This document shows, in pieces, positions 1 through 64,000 of a stretch of 64,000 nucleotides of DNA (positions within the stretch are counted from its first letter, which is position 1; each line of letters opens with the position of its first letter). The position numbers and the translations under genes are program-made. The notes under the pieces were generated by a model. That model was not told the origin of the DNA and made no database searches. It worked only from the letters and a program-made list of their open reading frames with translations. Origin of the DNA: Camarhynchus parvulus (taxonomy: Eukaryota; Chordata; Aves; Passeriformes; Thraupidae); assembly GCF_901933205.1 (NCBI RefSeq), contig NC_044571.1:73533689-73597688 (forward strand), written 5' to 3'.

Positions 1-2159
1 GCTTGTCTGCAGCATCAGCCCTAAGCCCTAAAGAACCATGGAATTCACCTGGGATTTTGCTTAACTGAAGTCTTTGCCTTTATTGCTAAATTACAAAGGG
101 GTGAGGGAGCCCGAGGGCCATGGGTCAAGCAAGCTGGACCCCCAATGCCCCACGCTGCTCAGCCATCACCCACTTTATGGGCTCAGCTTCAGGCAGCACC
201 ACTTGGCTTTTTCTCAGCTTTGGTTTGTCAGAGAGCTCGTTTCAGAAACGGTGCAAAAGGGACAGTGGATAGCACTGCCCGGGGTTTGGCTCAACAGTGT
301 TTACATCCACTGGGCTGTGGGTGCAGGGAGTCTGGTAGGAAAAGGAAATGCAAACCAATGTGAAGACAGAGATACTAAGCAAGGTTGGTTAGACATTGCT
401 TCCTTTTTTATGTCTGATTAGAGTAACTGACTTTTAGTTTTTGAGTAAGGCGATGTTGCTTTCCAATTAAAGGCTTACATAACGTGTGAGCTATTTCAGG
501 CATCTTGGCAAACTTTGTGGAATGAAAATCTTAACCAAGGAGCACTGGTCTAGTCCTGACGTGCCAGCTGCCTGAACACAGGTCAGGGCACTCCAAGAGT
601 CTCTCCTCCATAAAAACATTTGTTTTGGGAGCTGCCCATGAGAGGCACTCATTTAGGCAAAGCATCTTGATTATTGATAAGTGACATCCAGAACTTCCAT
701 GGCATGTTTAAGGGCTTGGAAGCAGGGCTGGAGACTTGAAGAAAAAATGTAACCCTCTGTCTAACAATGACTGGTTGTGTTGATAAAATGTATGAAGTTA
801 AATTAGGTTAAAAGCACAGTGGCTTGGGAAGGTATGCTGAAGAATATGCACACCACAAGCTTCAGCTATTGTACAACTATGTAATTTCAGGTTTTCCTTT
901 GGCTTGATGGGCCCAAGTCCAACAGTAGTGTCCAGGCAAAGGTGAGCTCAGGGTACAATGACTGGAAGGTGGTTGGACATTCCAGGTGAGTCATGAGCAG
1001 TACAAATGCCTTACTAGTTGTTTATTTTATATAGTCTGAACTCTGTATGGACCACTTTTTGGATAGAGTTTCCAAAGCCACTGTTTTCTCTGCAGTGCCT
1101 TGAGAAACACCTACAGCTAAACATTTGGTCTTCTAGAAATCAGAATCTATCTCCATGGGAAATATCAAGGACTCCCTACCACAGACAGAGGTAGTATGGG
1201 GAACATGTATGTGGAGGTAAAAGCTGGGTTTGTATGGAAGAGTTAACAACTGATGAGAATCTAAAAGATCTGTATCTAGATGGAAAAAAAAATCACAGAA
1301 AAGCAAGTTCTGCTCTCCCTTTACTGAGGATATAATGTACAAAAATACTACCACGATTAATATGAGACAGTAAGAATTTTTGGGTGCAAACAGATATGGA
1401 ATACAGTAACATTGTAGATCCAGCCCAGGACAGTCTCTGGTGAACAAAAATACTTTAAGGACTTTTTGTTTAGTCATTTCCTACCTGCCATTGCTTGACA
1501 GGACGTTTCTCCCTTTCCTAAGTGTCCTTTAAGTTTCACATAAAGAGCATGGGCTCTGTCAGTTACTTTAATTTTCAGAGAACAAACAGATCATTGGACA
1601 GTATTTCCTCCCCACAAAAAAAGCCAGGATGCACTTTTGGTTACAAGGATCAACAGAAATTTATGTCAGCTGCATGAAAACACACTACGGAAGACTCATT
1701 TTGCCATACAGACAATATCTTTATAGCATAAAAGTTGTGGGAATGCTGTACAAATAAAAACTCATTAAATGCTGATTGGAACAGAAGTTCTTAATTTATA
1801 CTGCTGTAAAAACAATATTGGGTGAAATGTAAACTAAGATAATGTCAGGGTATACCAACCTTTATTCCTATTTTGAAATATAAAGATGGTTTGGGATGAT
1901 TGATTAACTATGCAAGTTAGATCATTATTTGAATGGATTCTCTGATTATCCATATTCACTGACTACCTGATTTTTTTACTTTTAAGAAGGAGCAATGTCT
2001 TCTGTAAAACCACATGCAGTCAGAATGAGATTTTTGTGCTCAGAATACAACTTCAGTGTTTCTGAGAGATGTTTACTGCAGATACAGTGACTGGTTTTTT
2101 TTACAGGCATTTCCAATACGCTTAGTTTCAATGTATGGTCAATGTGTCTTGTCAAGGAA
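1..2159. other. ATM 3' flank or distal 3' UTR, no gene recognised
   Basis: The open frames here (up to 115 codons) look like chance and match nothing I recognise. Bases about 90-360 are richer in GC than the rest and could be an old repeat of unknown family. In mammals the next gene on this side is C11orf65; I cannot identify any exon of it here. Confidence 0.4.
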
Positions 2160-2834
2160 GGCAGAGCAACAAAAGCTAAATATTTTTTATTGTTTTATAC
2201 TATTAGAGTAATATAAAGTACCAGCATAATTTAATTTACAACAGGAAAAAAAAAAGCAGCATATTTTATTTGACCTAAAGTTGTCATTTATATACACAAG
2301 TGTCCATTTAACTAAGCTTAAAAAACCCCAACCCCAAAACCCCTGGATTCATTACACATGAGGTTCTCTGGTTTTCTTTTCTTTCACTGTGAAATGAAAG
2401 TATAACACCCTTTTGGACATGTAGTTTAGGTGGTTACGTCATGAACCCTGGTTTTTGGATCATCCATTCTACACAGTCATGTTACCACTGCCAGATATAG
2501 GAGTCCTGCATTTTAGCAGATACACAGCAGTGATGAATCCTGTGTTTTAAGAACACAACACATCCAGTCTGCCCAAGCAAAGTCCTTGTGGGTCACAAGG
2601 AACATCAAAGCAGTGCTTGGTGGTTTACACTGTAGGATGAACCTAAGCAGAATAAAAAATGTTTCTCAGTAACAGGTTATTGAAAAAAACCCCAAACCAT
2701 CCACCAAATGCTAATATGGATAAGGCATCATGGTTGCTCTTGATATAAATTTTGTGAGATACCAGTTTGAAATGTTAGAATGCTTGGTGCAAAAAAATTA
2801 AGTTTCTTCTAAAAGCGTGCTGGATCCTTCCAAG
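2160..2834 (-). other. ATM: probable ATM 3' UTR with candidate poly(A) signals
   Basis: No coding potential. On the minus strand AATAAA occurs at 2270-2265 and 2191-2186; the first is followed by a long T run and the second by a T/GT-rich stretch, as expected for cleavage sites. Further AATAAA at 1866-1861 and 1026-1021 would fit a longer UTR, as in human. Transcript data would decide which is used. Confidence 0.5.
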
Positions 2835-57739
<54,905 letters not shown>

Positions 57740-57768
57740 GGTTCAGCTTGAAGAAGAGTCATTTATAT

Positions 57769-59472
57769 CTGCACACAGAAGAAATGGGTAAAACAGTAAT
57801 TATTGACCACAAAGCCAAGTAAAATAGTATACCGAAAGCCCAGTATCAAACAGAACCATGATGTTCAATGTTTCATGGAAGAGCTCATTTGTGGCTGGGT
57901 CAGTCTTACTGGTTGCAAAACTCAATCAGTTTCATGTCAAGAATGCAATCTGTTCCCACAGACAACAGTCACAGAATAAATGCAGAACCCCTTCACATAA
58001 CTCTGACTTCTGCCCTTTTTATGTGTGCTGAGTAGAGCTGGGCAGACAATTGGGAGGACAATTATAGTAAGAATGGCAGAGCTAAATACATTCTGGCAAG
58101 TGGCACTAACTTTCAGTAGCTCTCTTAACCAGATATTGCCAGGAGAAAGCACTTGGAAAATGCTCTTTCACATTGTACATTTTCATAGGTATGCACTATC
58201 TATTGACAAATTCCCAGGGACTCAACATGTCAAAGGATTATTAAGTATATCTCAGACAAAACCCCAATTTTTTTCTTCTGTAAGCACTTAAAATTACACC
58301 ACTTCTTCTTTGTCAGAGGCTGGAATTAGCTAGACCTTGCAGTACATAAAATTATGATGCTGCAGATCACAACCATGACATTCCATTTAACTGCTATGCT
58401 TCTACTTTTACAGTAGAAGCAGACCCAAGAGAAACCCTGTTTGGAAAAGACAGATCACACAAGCTGGAAGTAACTCCAAACACACGCTGCTGCTGTAATA
58501 AGCAAGGGAGAACAGGCATTTGTGATGCACAGCACTGCATCTCGAGTGCTTACATGAGAATATAGCCATTTAATTAAGTAAAACTTTAAATATCTACTGT
58601 CTTAGACTGCATTTATTTCCTTTGGCTTCCATCAAGATCAGGCTGGGGCTAAGTACAATCAGAGATTCAGTGACTGATAGATGCGTATGAAAAATAACAC
58701 ATTTTAAGTGTGAAGGCTGCCTGTACTGTACAACTACACTTATTTAAATTAAGTGCTCCTTTACTAACTTCAAGAACCATGGAATATCCTGAGTTGGAAG
58801 GGACACACAAGGACCCCCGAAGTCCAATTCCTGGCCCTGCGCAGGACACAAGAATCACACCATATGCCTGAAAGTGTTCCCAAACAGCTCTAGCATTCTG
58901 GAAAGTTGGCGCTGCGAGCATTGGCCTGCGCCAATGCTCAACCACTCTCTGTCCCTCTAGTGGTTGGGCACTGGAACAAAAAATAACACAACCCAGCAGA
59001 CTTGATGCTTTTGCTGGAAACGAAACAGAAAGAAACCTTTTGAATACCAGTGGCTTGTAATGCACTTGGTCGAAAACTGTGGCAACAGGAGTAGGGCCTG
59101 GGCATTCAAGAAGGCAGCCCTCTCGACCGATTGGTATTTCAATAGCCATAACAGAAGCAGTGAAAAATTCCCAAGAATGAATCCACTACTTCTCTTCCTG
59201 GCTACAGTTTTCCAACTACCACATGACGGCCACCTTCACGCGTTGCATGACTGACCCATGGGAATGCAGGCGCACCGAATACCGTGAAAGGCGGAGAGAG
59301 GAGCTGGCTGAGGCGCTGCGAGGCGCCCCGGCACACGCAGACCCGCAGTGCCGAGCAGCAGCTCTGGTCCCCGGCAACCCCGGGCCGCCGCTCCCCGCGC
59401 CGGCGCCCGCGAGCCGCCCCTCAGCACCCGCAGCCGGGGCCGCGGCCGCCCCGCCCGGGCCCGGCCCCTCAC
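57769..59472 (-). other. ATM: ATM intron 1 (between non-coding and first coding exon)
   Basis: About 1.7 kb, AT-rich, containing an antisense-reading CR1 fragment at about 58772-58976. The open frames here (up to 160 codons) overlap the CR1 piece and are not genes. An alternative untranslated exon cannot be excluded. Confidence 0.5.
58772..58976 (-). mobile_element. CR1 LINE 3' fragment
   Basis: The segment GAGTTGGAAGGGACA and the following GTCCAATTCCTGGCCCTGC are typical of the reverse complement of the avian CR1 3' end. The far end holds an imperfect inverted repeat of the CAACCACT region (58932-58946 against 58958-58973), so the copy is rearranged. Confidence 0.75.
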
Positions 59473-59505
59473 CTCGGCCGGGGCGCACGCAGCCCCGCTC
59501 CCGGC

Positions 59506-59540
59506 GGCGCGGCGCGGAGCGGCGCGGCGCGGAGCGGAGC
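59506..59540. repeat. GC-rich 15-bp tandem repeat in the CpG island
   Basis: The unit GGCGCGGCGCGGAGC is present twice without change (59506-59520 and 59521-59535), followed by a partial GGAGC. It lies where the ATM transcript should start, so it may form structure in the 5' UTR or vary in length between individuals. Confidence 0.8.
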
Positions 59541-59541
59541 T

Positions 59542-59547
59542 CACGTG
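59542..59547. promoter_or_regulatory. E-box CACGTG in the shared promoter
   Basis: A perfect palindromic CACGTG between the candidate ATM exon 1 and NPAT, a binding site type for USF and MYC/MAX. Function is inferred from sequence and position only. Confidence 0.5.
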
Positions 59548-59599
59548 TGGAAGCAGCGGCCGCGGGCGGACCTGGAAGCGGATGAGCGGCCGCGGCAGG

Positions 59600-59611
59600 T
59601 TCCGGCGGAAG
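59600..59611. promoter_or_regulatory. paired ETS-like sites
   Basis: TTCCGG at 59600-59605 is followed directly by CGGAAG at 59606-59611, so two ETS-type cores face each other. ETS sites (for example for GABP) are common in divergent CpG-island promoters. Confidence 0.45.
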
Positions 59612-59639
59612 GGGCCGGGCGCGGCGCTGGCTGGCGGAG

Positions 59640-59648
59640 TTTCCGCGC
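59640..59648. promoter_or_regulatory. E2F-like site TTTCCGCGC
   Basis: One base longer than the E2F core TTTSSCGC. NPAT is known to be E2F-controlled in mammals, so a site 75 bases before its ATG is plausible. A GC box (GGGCGG) follows at 59665-59670. Confidence 0.4.
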
Positions 59649-59722
59649 CTTCGCCTGGGTGGCGGGGCGGCCGGCTGCGCTCGGGGAGCTGCGCCCGCCC
59701 GTGCCCCGCTCCGCCTCGGGCC

Positions 59723-59759
59723 ATGCTGCTGCCGTCCGACGTGGCCCGGCTGGTGCTGG
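59723..59759 (+). CDS. NPAT: NPAT coding exon 1 (residues 1-13, partial)
   Basis: NPAT is the nuclear cofactor that sits at histone gene clusters (Cajal/histone locus bodies), is phosphorylated by cyclin E/CDK2, and drives histone gene transcription at S-phase entry. This exon encodes MLLPSDVARLVL plus one base of a Gly codon, identical in my recollection to the human start, and ends at the strong donor G|GTGAGT. The ATG is the first in this part of the CpG island with a good context (GGCC before it). It begins the LisH motif. Confidence 0.95.
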
Positions 59760-62700
59760 GTGAGTGAGCCGGGAGGGACGGAGGGATGCACGGGTGAGGC
59801 GCGGACCACCGGCCGCGCCGGGAGGGCTCTGCCGGGCATTGTCAGCCGGCCGAGGCGCGGCGGGACGCAGCCGGCTTCACCCTTGGTCCTCGGCAGCGCC
59901 TCTTGGTCCCCCCAGGCTGGGATTGTCGCTGCCGGGGTTCATACCGGGCGGTCCCTGGGCTAGCCCAGCCGCTCTCCGGCCCGGCCTCTGCCGCGGAGCG
60001 AACGCAGCTGGCTCCTGAGGGATTCGGGTGCTGAGGGACCAGGCCGCTCCCCGGCCGTGCCTTGGGATCGGCTTCTTCACGGCTCCAAGGAAACGTGGTG
60101 GTCTCCGGTGCCCACCTGCGGACTGGGAGCTGCTGTGCGGGGCTTAAACAGTTCCTGATTACAGGGAGTCCAAGGGTGACCTGAAATCCCAGGGGAGGCT
60201 GCGTTAAGGGTCAGATGGTTTTTCTTTCCGGCTGTGTTTTGGTCACCTTTGAGGGTGCACTAAAAGTTCAGGCATGATCAGAGTCTATGGAAAGCACAGC
60301 ATAAGTGTGTTCAGGACACTGGCAGCAGACAGTGATTTTTTAAAATTACTTAATGCTTTGGATTATTTAGATCCTGCCAAAGGTGAGAGCAAATCGATGG
60401 TAAGCAAAAATGTGACCCACATATTTCAGTCCCACACGTAGTAAGTACCTATTGGCACAGGTTGCCAAGATTTCCTGGCAGCTTGCCCTGTGAGATTCAA
60501 TTTTCAGTTGTTCACAGTTTTTTAAAATCCAAAGCCATTAATCTCTTCTTCAGTGTTCCCCCAGCACGATTTATTTTTAAATACTACCTGAAATACTACT
60601 TGCTATTGTCTTGAGAAAAAAGGCTAGTAAGAGATGCAGTTTTTTTATTACTGTGAAGTAACAGGTTTTTTAGAATCTCTATGGCCTGTAAAAGAACATT
60701 TGAATTCATACAAGTGAGATCTCTCATTGCAGTCTTCCAAACAAGATTGGTGCAATTACAAGTTTCCGGGTAGAATGTTTTTCTTATGTGCTTATCAGGG
60801 ACTTGAAGATGTAGTGCACAATCTTGGCATCATGTACGCTGAGAGTGATCCATCCTATCTTGTGTCTGTTGTGGCATGGAGCATGCATCATGTCTGGTCA
60901 ACCTCTGAGCAACAAGAAGGTTGTATGACAGGATATTCCTTGTAACCATTTCTCTAATAGGGATTCCTCTTCTGTGAGGCATCTCTGAGTTTCAGTTGGT
61001 AAACAGACTTCCCAGTGCAGCTCTTCCATCTTTCTCTCCCAAGCTCCCCCCAAAATGTTTCTGGTGCTGTGAAGGTTGATGAATATTTGTTAAAGAAACA
61101 AAACTAAAATGATACGTTGAGCTCACACAGAGGAAAATGCATAAGAACTTTTATCTTTTCCTGTTTGATAGAGTGAATGTGTACTATGGATTAGACATTT
61201 CTTAAGGTAGAACAAAATATTGAATAATTTCCATATGTTCAAAACATACATCACCTTTTATGCCTTTGATTTGATTTTGGCAACCTTAGGGACCACATAC
61301 TCCTATGTCATTGTGCAGTGTGTGCACAAGCACTTTGGGCCAGCTGCACAGGCATTTTCAGCCTTTGGAATGCTTTATTACCAGGAAATTGGTGTCTGTA
61401 GAACGTGCCCATACTCAAGCATTCAGTCATCCCTTGTGATACTGTAGTAGCAGGTTCAAGAAAGGAAAATTGCAACTTTTTGTGTTGATGTTCAGGTAAG
61501 TTTGATTGTAAGAGCAGTCATACCGGCACACATCAGAGCTCCACTGAGCCTCATACCCCATCTTCCAGCCTGGACAACAGTGAGGTATCATCGTGTTTAC
61601 CAGAAATACACATTCAGCCACTTGTGGCTCGAGATTTTTCTAGAAAAATGTAATTGAAAAATTAAATAAGATATTCCTTATCCATTCCACTTATGTTTTC
61701 TGTCAGATAGGCCTGCTCATACATTGTGATTAAATTCACAGTGGTTATTCCCAGGCTGTGTTTAACTTTCAAGTTTGCCTGCTTGTTGAAGACTTGAACA
61801 AGGCTTGCATGTTGGAAATATGATTTGTTTTCTTCAGCTGTACTCAGATCTGCTGAAGGATACTTGTTTTCTTTTAAACTTAAAGGGCACATTTTTCTTC
61901 ATGAACTGAAGTAGACCATTTTGGGAGTCCATTGAAATAGATAATGTATATATCCTGCATTGTTTAACTAGGCACATGTTTTATCTTACCCTTAAAACAT
62001 TCCATGCTAAGCTCTGCTAAGAGCAAGAAAGAAGAAGCCTTTTCTTTGTGGTTTTTTGTTCTAAAATCTTTCATTAGCATTGGTCCATTTCTATCTTTTA
62101 GTGTTTAAAGTGTTTGAAGATTAAAGCAGTGTAAAAAGTTTGATTAAAGCAGAATGTATTTGATGAGGAATGGAATTTTGGAAAAGAAAACTTTGTCAGT
62201 ACATTTTCTGTGACGGTAATTACTGAGTCTTAGGGTGTAGAGGGCACAATATGCATCTAGTGTATCCATACTAAATGAAAATTACTGTAAGTGAGGAGGG
62301 AAAAAACCTTTTTCTGTTATTAATTTTTTATTACTTTTTGTACAATGCCGATATTTTTAATGAATCTTATCCACTGTTGCAGCAGCTTTACAGGTTTTAC
62401 CTGTTTTGAAGCAGTACAATGTGTAGAGAATTACTCTTGCATAACAATGCATTTTATTAACAAAATATTCTGGATTTCCATTAAACTATCAAATAGAGTG
62501 ATTCAGCCCATATGAGGGTTTGTTTGTCAGCCTTCTGAGCCAAGAACTTTTTATTTTCTTGTGTGTACTAGAGATAAACCGAAATTTGTTCGTATTGCCT
62601 CACTTTCAGTCTTGAATACTTTGTAAATACAGTGTAATTCCAATCTATATTTTTTGCTCTTCTGGGTTTTTACTGTTAAATATCTGGTAGGAACTTATGT

Positions 62701-62832
62701 TTTTTCAAAATAATGTAACTTTTCTTACATAGAAATTTTTATCTGATTATTCCAACACTGTATACAGCTTTGGTACCTATTGAGCAGAAGTAATGAATGA
62801 AATAGCAAAACTTTTCATCTGATTTGTTGCAG
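59760..62832 (+). other. NPAT: NPAT intron 1
   Basis: About 3.1 kb. The first 320 bases are still CpG-island sequence; the rest is AT-rich. No repeat family, RNA gene or further exon was recognised. Confidence 0.75.
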
Positions 62833-62951
62833 GCTATTTGCAACAGGAAAATCTTCAAGCTACCTGCCATCAATTTATTCTGGAAAGCTCAGATTTGAAA
62901 GAATATGCAGAGCACTGTACAGAAGATGGTTTTATTCCAGCCTGCTTGCTG
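62833..62951 (+). CDS. NPAT: NPAT coding exon 2 (residues 13-52)
   Basis: 119 bp between the acceptor TTGCAG and the donor CTG|GTGAGT. Encodes YLQQENLQATCHQF and ILESSDLKEYAEHC, the core of the LisH dimerisation motif needed for histone gene activation. Ends in phase 0 at ACLL. Further exons lie past the window end; none is visible to 64000. Confidence 0.95.
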
Positions 62952-64000
62952 GTGAGTTTGTATTTGCAAAGCAGAAAGTTACATTGTCTTGCATCCATGG
63001 AAAACAATATTGGGGATTTCTCTATGTAACAATTAATTCTCAAATGTTGCTTAAACTGTTTGATATTTGATTTGTTTAGTGTTTTTCATCCTGTGATATT
63101 AGCAGTTATTTGGTTTCTAGTATTTAAGCTTACTAAGAAACATCTAAGTGTGAAATATGCAAATTGAATTTGCAAATTGGTTTCAGCATATTATGCTTAG
63201 TCTGCATTACAGCTTTGAGGTTGATTTATGGAAGGGTGTTGTCACAAGGGTTTTATTGATTTTAGGGCTGCTTTTGTAATTTACTGAAGGTCACTTTCCT
63301 ATTCTAGACATGGCAGCCAGTAGTGTTCCATTTCAGGTACATTGTAAATATTTAGGTAAGGCACCTCAGATTTGTCTGAGTCTGCCAAATTTTATTGACA
63401 AAAACTGTGTTCAGAATCCTCTCTGTTCAGTATCATATCCATTGTTCTGAGTGAAAGGCAGAATTTTGGGTGTGCATAAATAGTGTGCAGACATATCTGT
63501 AGATACATGTGTAGAGCATAATTAGATAGTTTGCGTTTTAAACAAATATACAAAATAGAATTTTTACTATCCTGTACAAATTACAGGGTTTAGGTATTGC
63601 TGTGTATCAAACTTTTAGTGTTTATGTGTGTCCTCTTCATATTTTCCGTTTCATTCTTCTAGTATATTAGTTAATTTCATGGTCTGGGACTTTGTCCACA
63701 GTATTCAAAATTCACAGAAGTCTTTTCTGAAATCCAAGGTGCACTTTCTTGATGCACCTATTCAAAACAAACTATTGAATTTATTTTATTTACAAGTGTT
63801 TAGTCATCTGTACTTTGTTGGTAGAGAGTTGAGAACCAAGCTATGGCCAGCAAAAATTAGAAAACATAAATGTAAATAGATTATTCAGATTAATAAAGCT
63901 TTTTTATAATTATCCTTTTCTCAGTAGAAACATTTTTTCTATTATTCACATAAAAGTTATATCATAGTATCTAAGACAAAATTCTTGCTGCAGCTCAAAT
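62952..64000 (+). other. NPAT: NPAT intron 2, start
   Basis: AT-rich sequence without a recognisable exon, repeat or RNA gene. The 83-codon frame at 63628-63879 has no similarity I recognise. Confidence 0.7.

Larger units (their letters stand above)
59473..59560 (-). other. ATM: candidate ATM non-coding exon 1
   Basis: A strong donor GAG|GTGAGG lies on the minus strand with the GT at 59472-59471, inside the CpG island. Splicing from here to the acceptor at 57769 would give the untranslated first exon expected for ATM. The 5' end (about 59560) is a guess; the transcription start cannot be read from sequence. Confidence 0.55.
59280..60080. promoter_or_regulatory. CpG-island bidirectional promoter of ATM and NPAT
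   Basis: About 800 bases very rich in G+C and CpG, in contrast to the AT-rich flanks. It covers the candidate ATM exon 1 and NPAT exon 1; the two start codons are 1,984 bases apart and diverge. There is no clear TATA box, as usual for such promoters. The same head-to-head pair with a short shared promoter is known in mammals, which suggests a conserved link between damage signalling and S-phase histone supply. Confidence 0.85.

Noticed and set aside
1133..1477. 114-codon minus-strand frame downstream of the ATM stop
   Set aside because: No similarity recognised; located in presumed UTR or flank, with no start context or splice sites.
58667..59149. 160-codon minus-strand frame near the promoter
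   Set aside because: It covers a CR1 fragment and shows no domain; overlapping frames on both strands indicate chance.
59216..59839. 207-codon minus-strand frame and several plus-strand frames in the CpG island
   Set aside because: Ala/Arg/Pro-rich frames are expected in very GC-rich DNA, where stop codons are rare. They overlap the promoter and both first exons.
62952..64000. Search for NPAT coding exon 3
   Set aside because: No frame continuing the conserved NPAT sequence after ACLL with an acceptor was found, so the exon should lie beyond the window.

Overview
This window is vertebrate nuclear DNA, almost certainly from a bird and probably a songbird. The evidence is the presence of avian CR1 LINE fragments, one solo-LTR-like copy that I recognise as a passerine-type endogenous retrovirus LTR, compact introns, and a GC-rich CpG-island promoter in an otherwise AT-rich background. 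Nothing is bacterial or operon-like, and almost every long open frame is a chance frame or the shadow of an exon.

The window holds one well known head-to-head gene pair. ATM, the PI3K-like kinase that signals DNA double-strand breaks and oxidative stress, lies on the minus strand. I could trace all 62 coding exons, from the ATG at 57739 to the stop at 2835. The exon phases join without a break into a reading frame of 9,195 bases (about 3,064 residues, against 3,056 in human). NPAT, the cyclin E/CDK2-dependent activator of histone genes, starts on the plus strand at 59723. Only its first two coding exons (52 codons, a LisH motif) are inside the window.

Layout: 1-2834 is the presumed ATM 3' UTR and downstream flank. 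2835-10515 carries the kinase and FATC domains. 10516-26493 carries mostly the FAT domain. 26494-57739 carries the alpha-solenoid half of ATM. 57769-59472 is the first ATM intron. About 59280-60080 is the shared CpG-island promoter. 59760-64000 is NPAT intron 1, exon 2 and the start of intron 2. CR1 fragments, one LTR and small tandem repeats sit in the introns.

I see no undescribed biological system. The points most worth a second look are: (1) the redox-sensing cysteine of human ATM (C2991) is a proline here; (2) one ATM intron uses a GC donor; (3) a perfect 18-bp hairpin and a 23-bp tandem repeat sit just upstream of two ATM 3' splice sites; (4) two closely spaced acceptor AGs may give alternative proteins; (5) the divergent promoter has compact E-box, ETS-like and E2F-like sites. 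Comparisons with human ATM and NPAT are from memory of those proteins, not from an alignment run.
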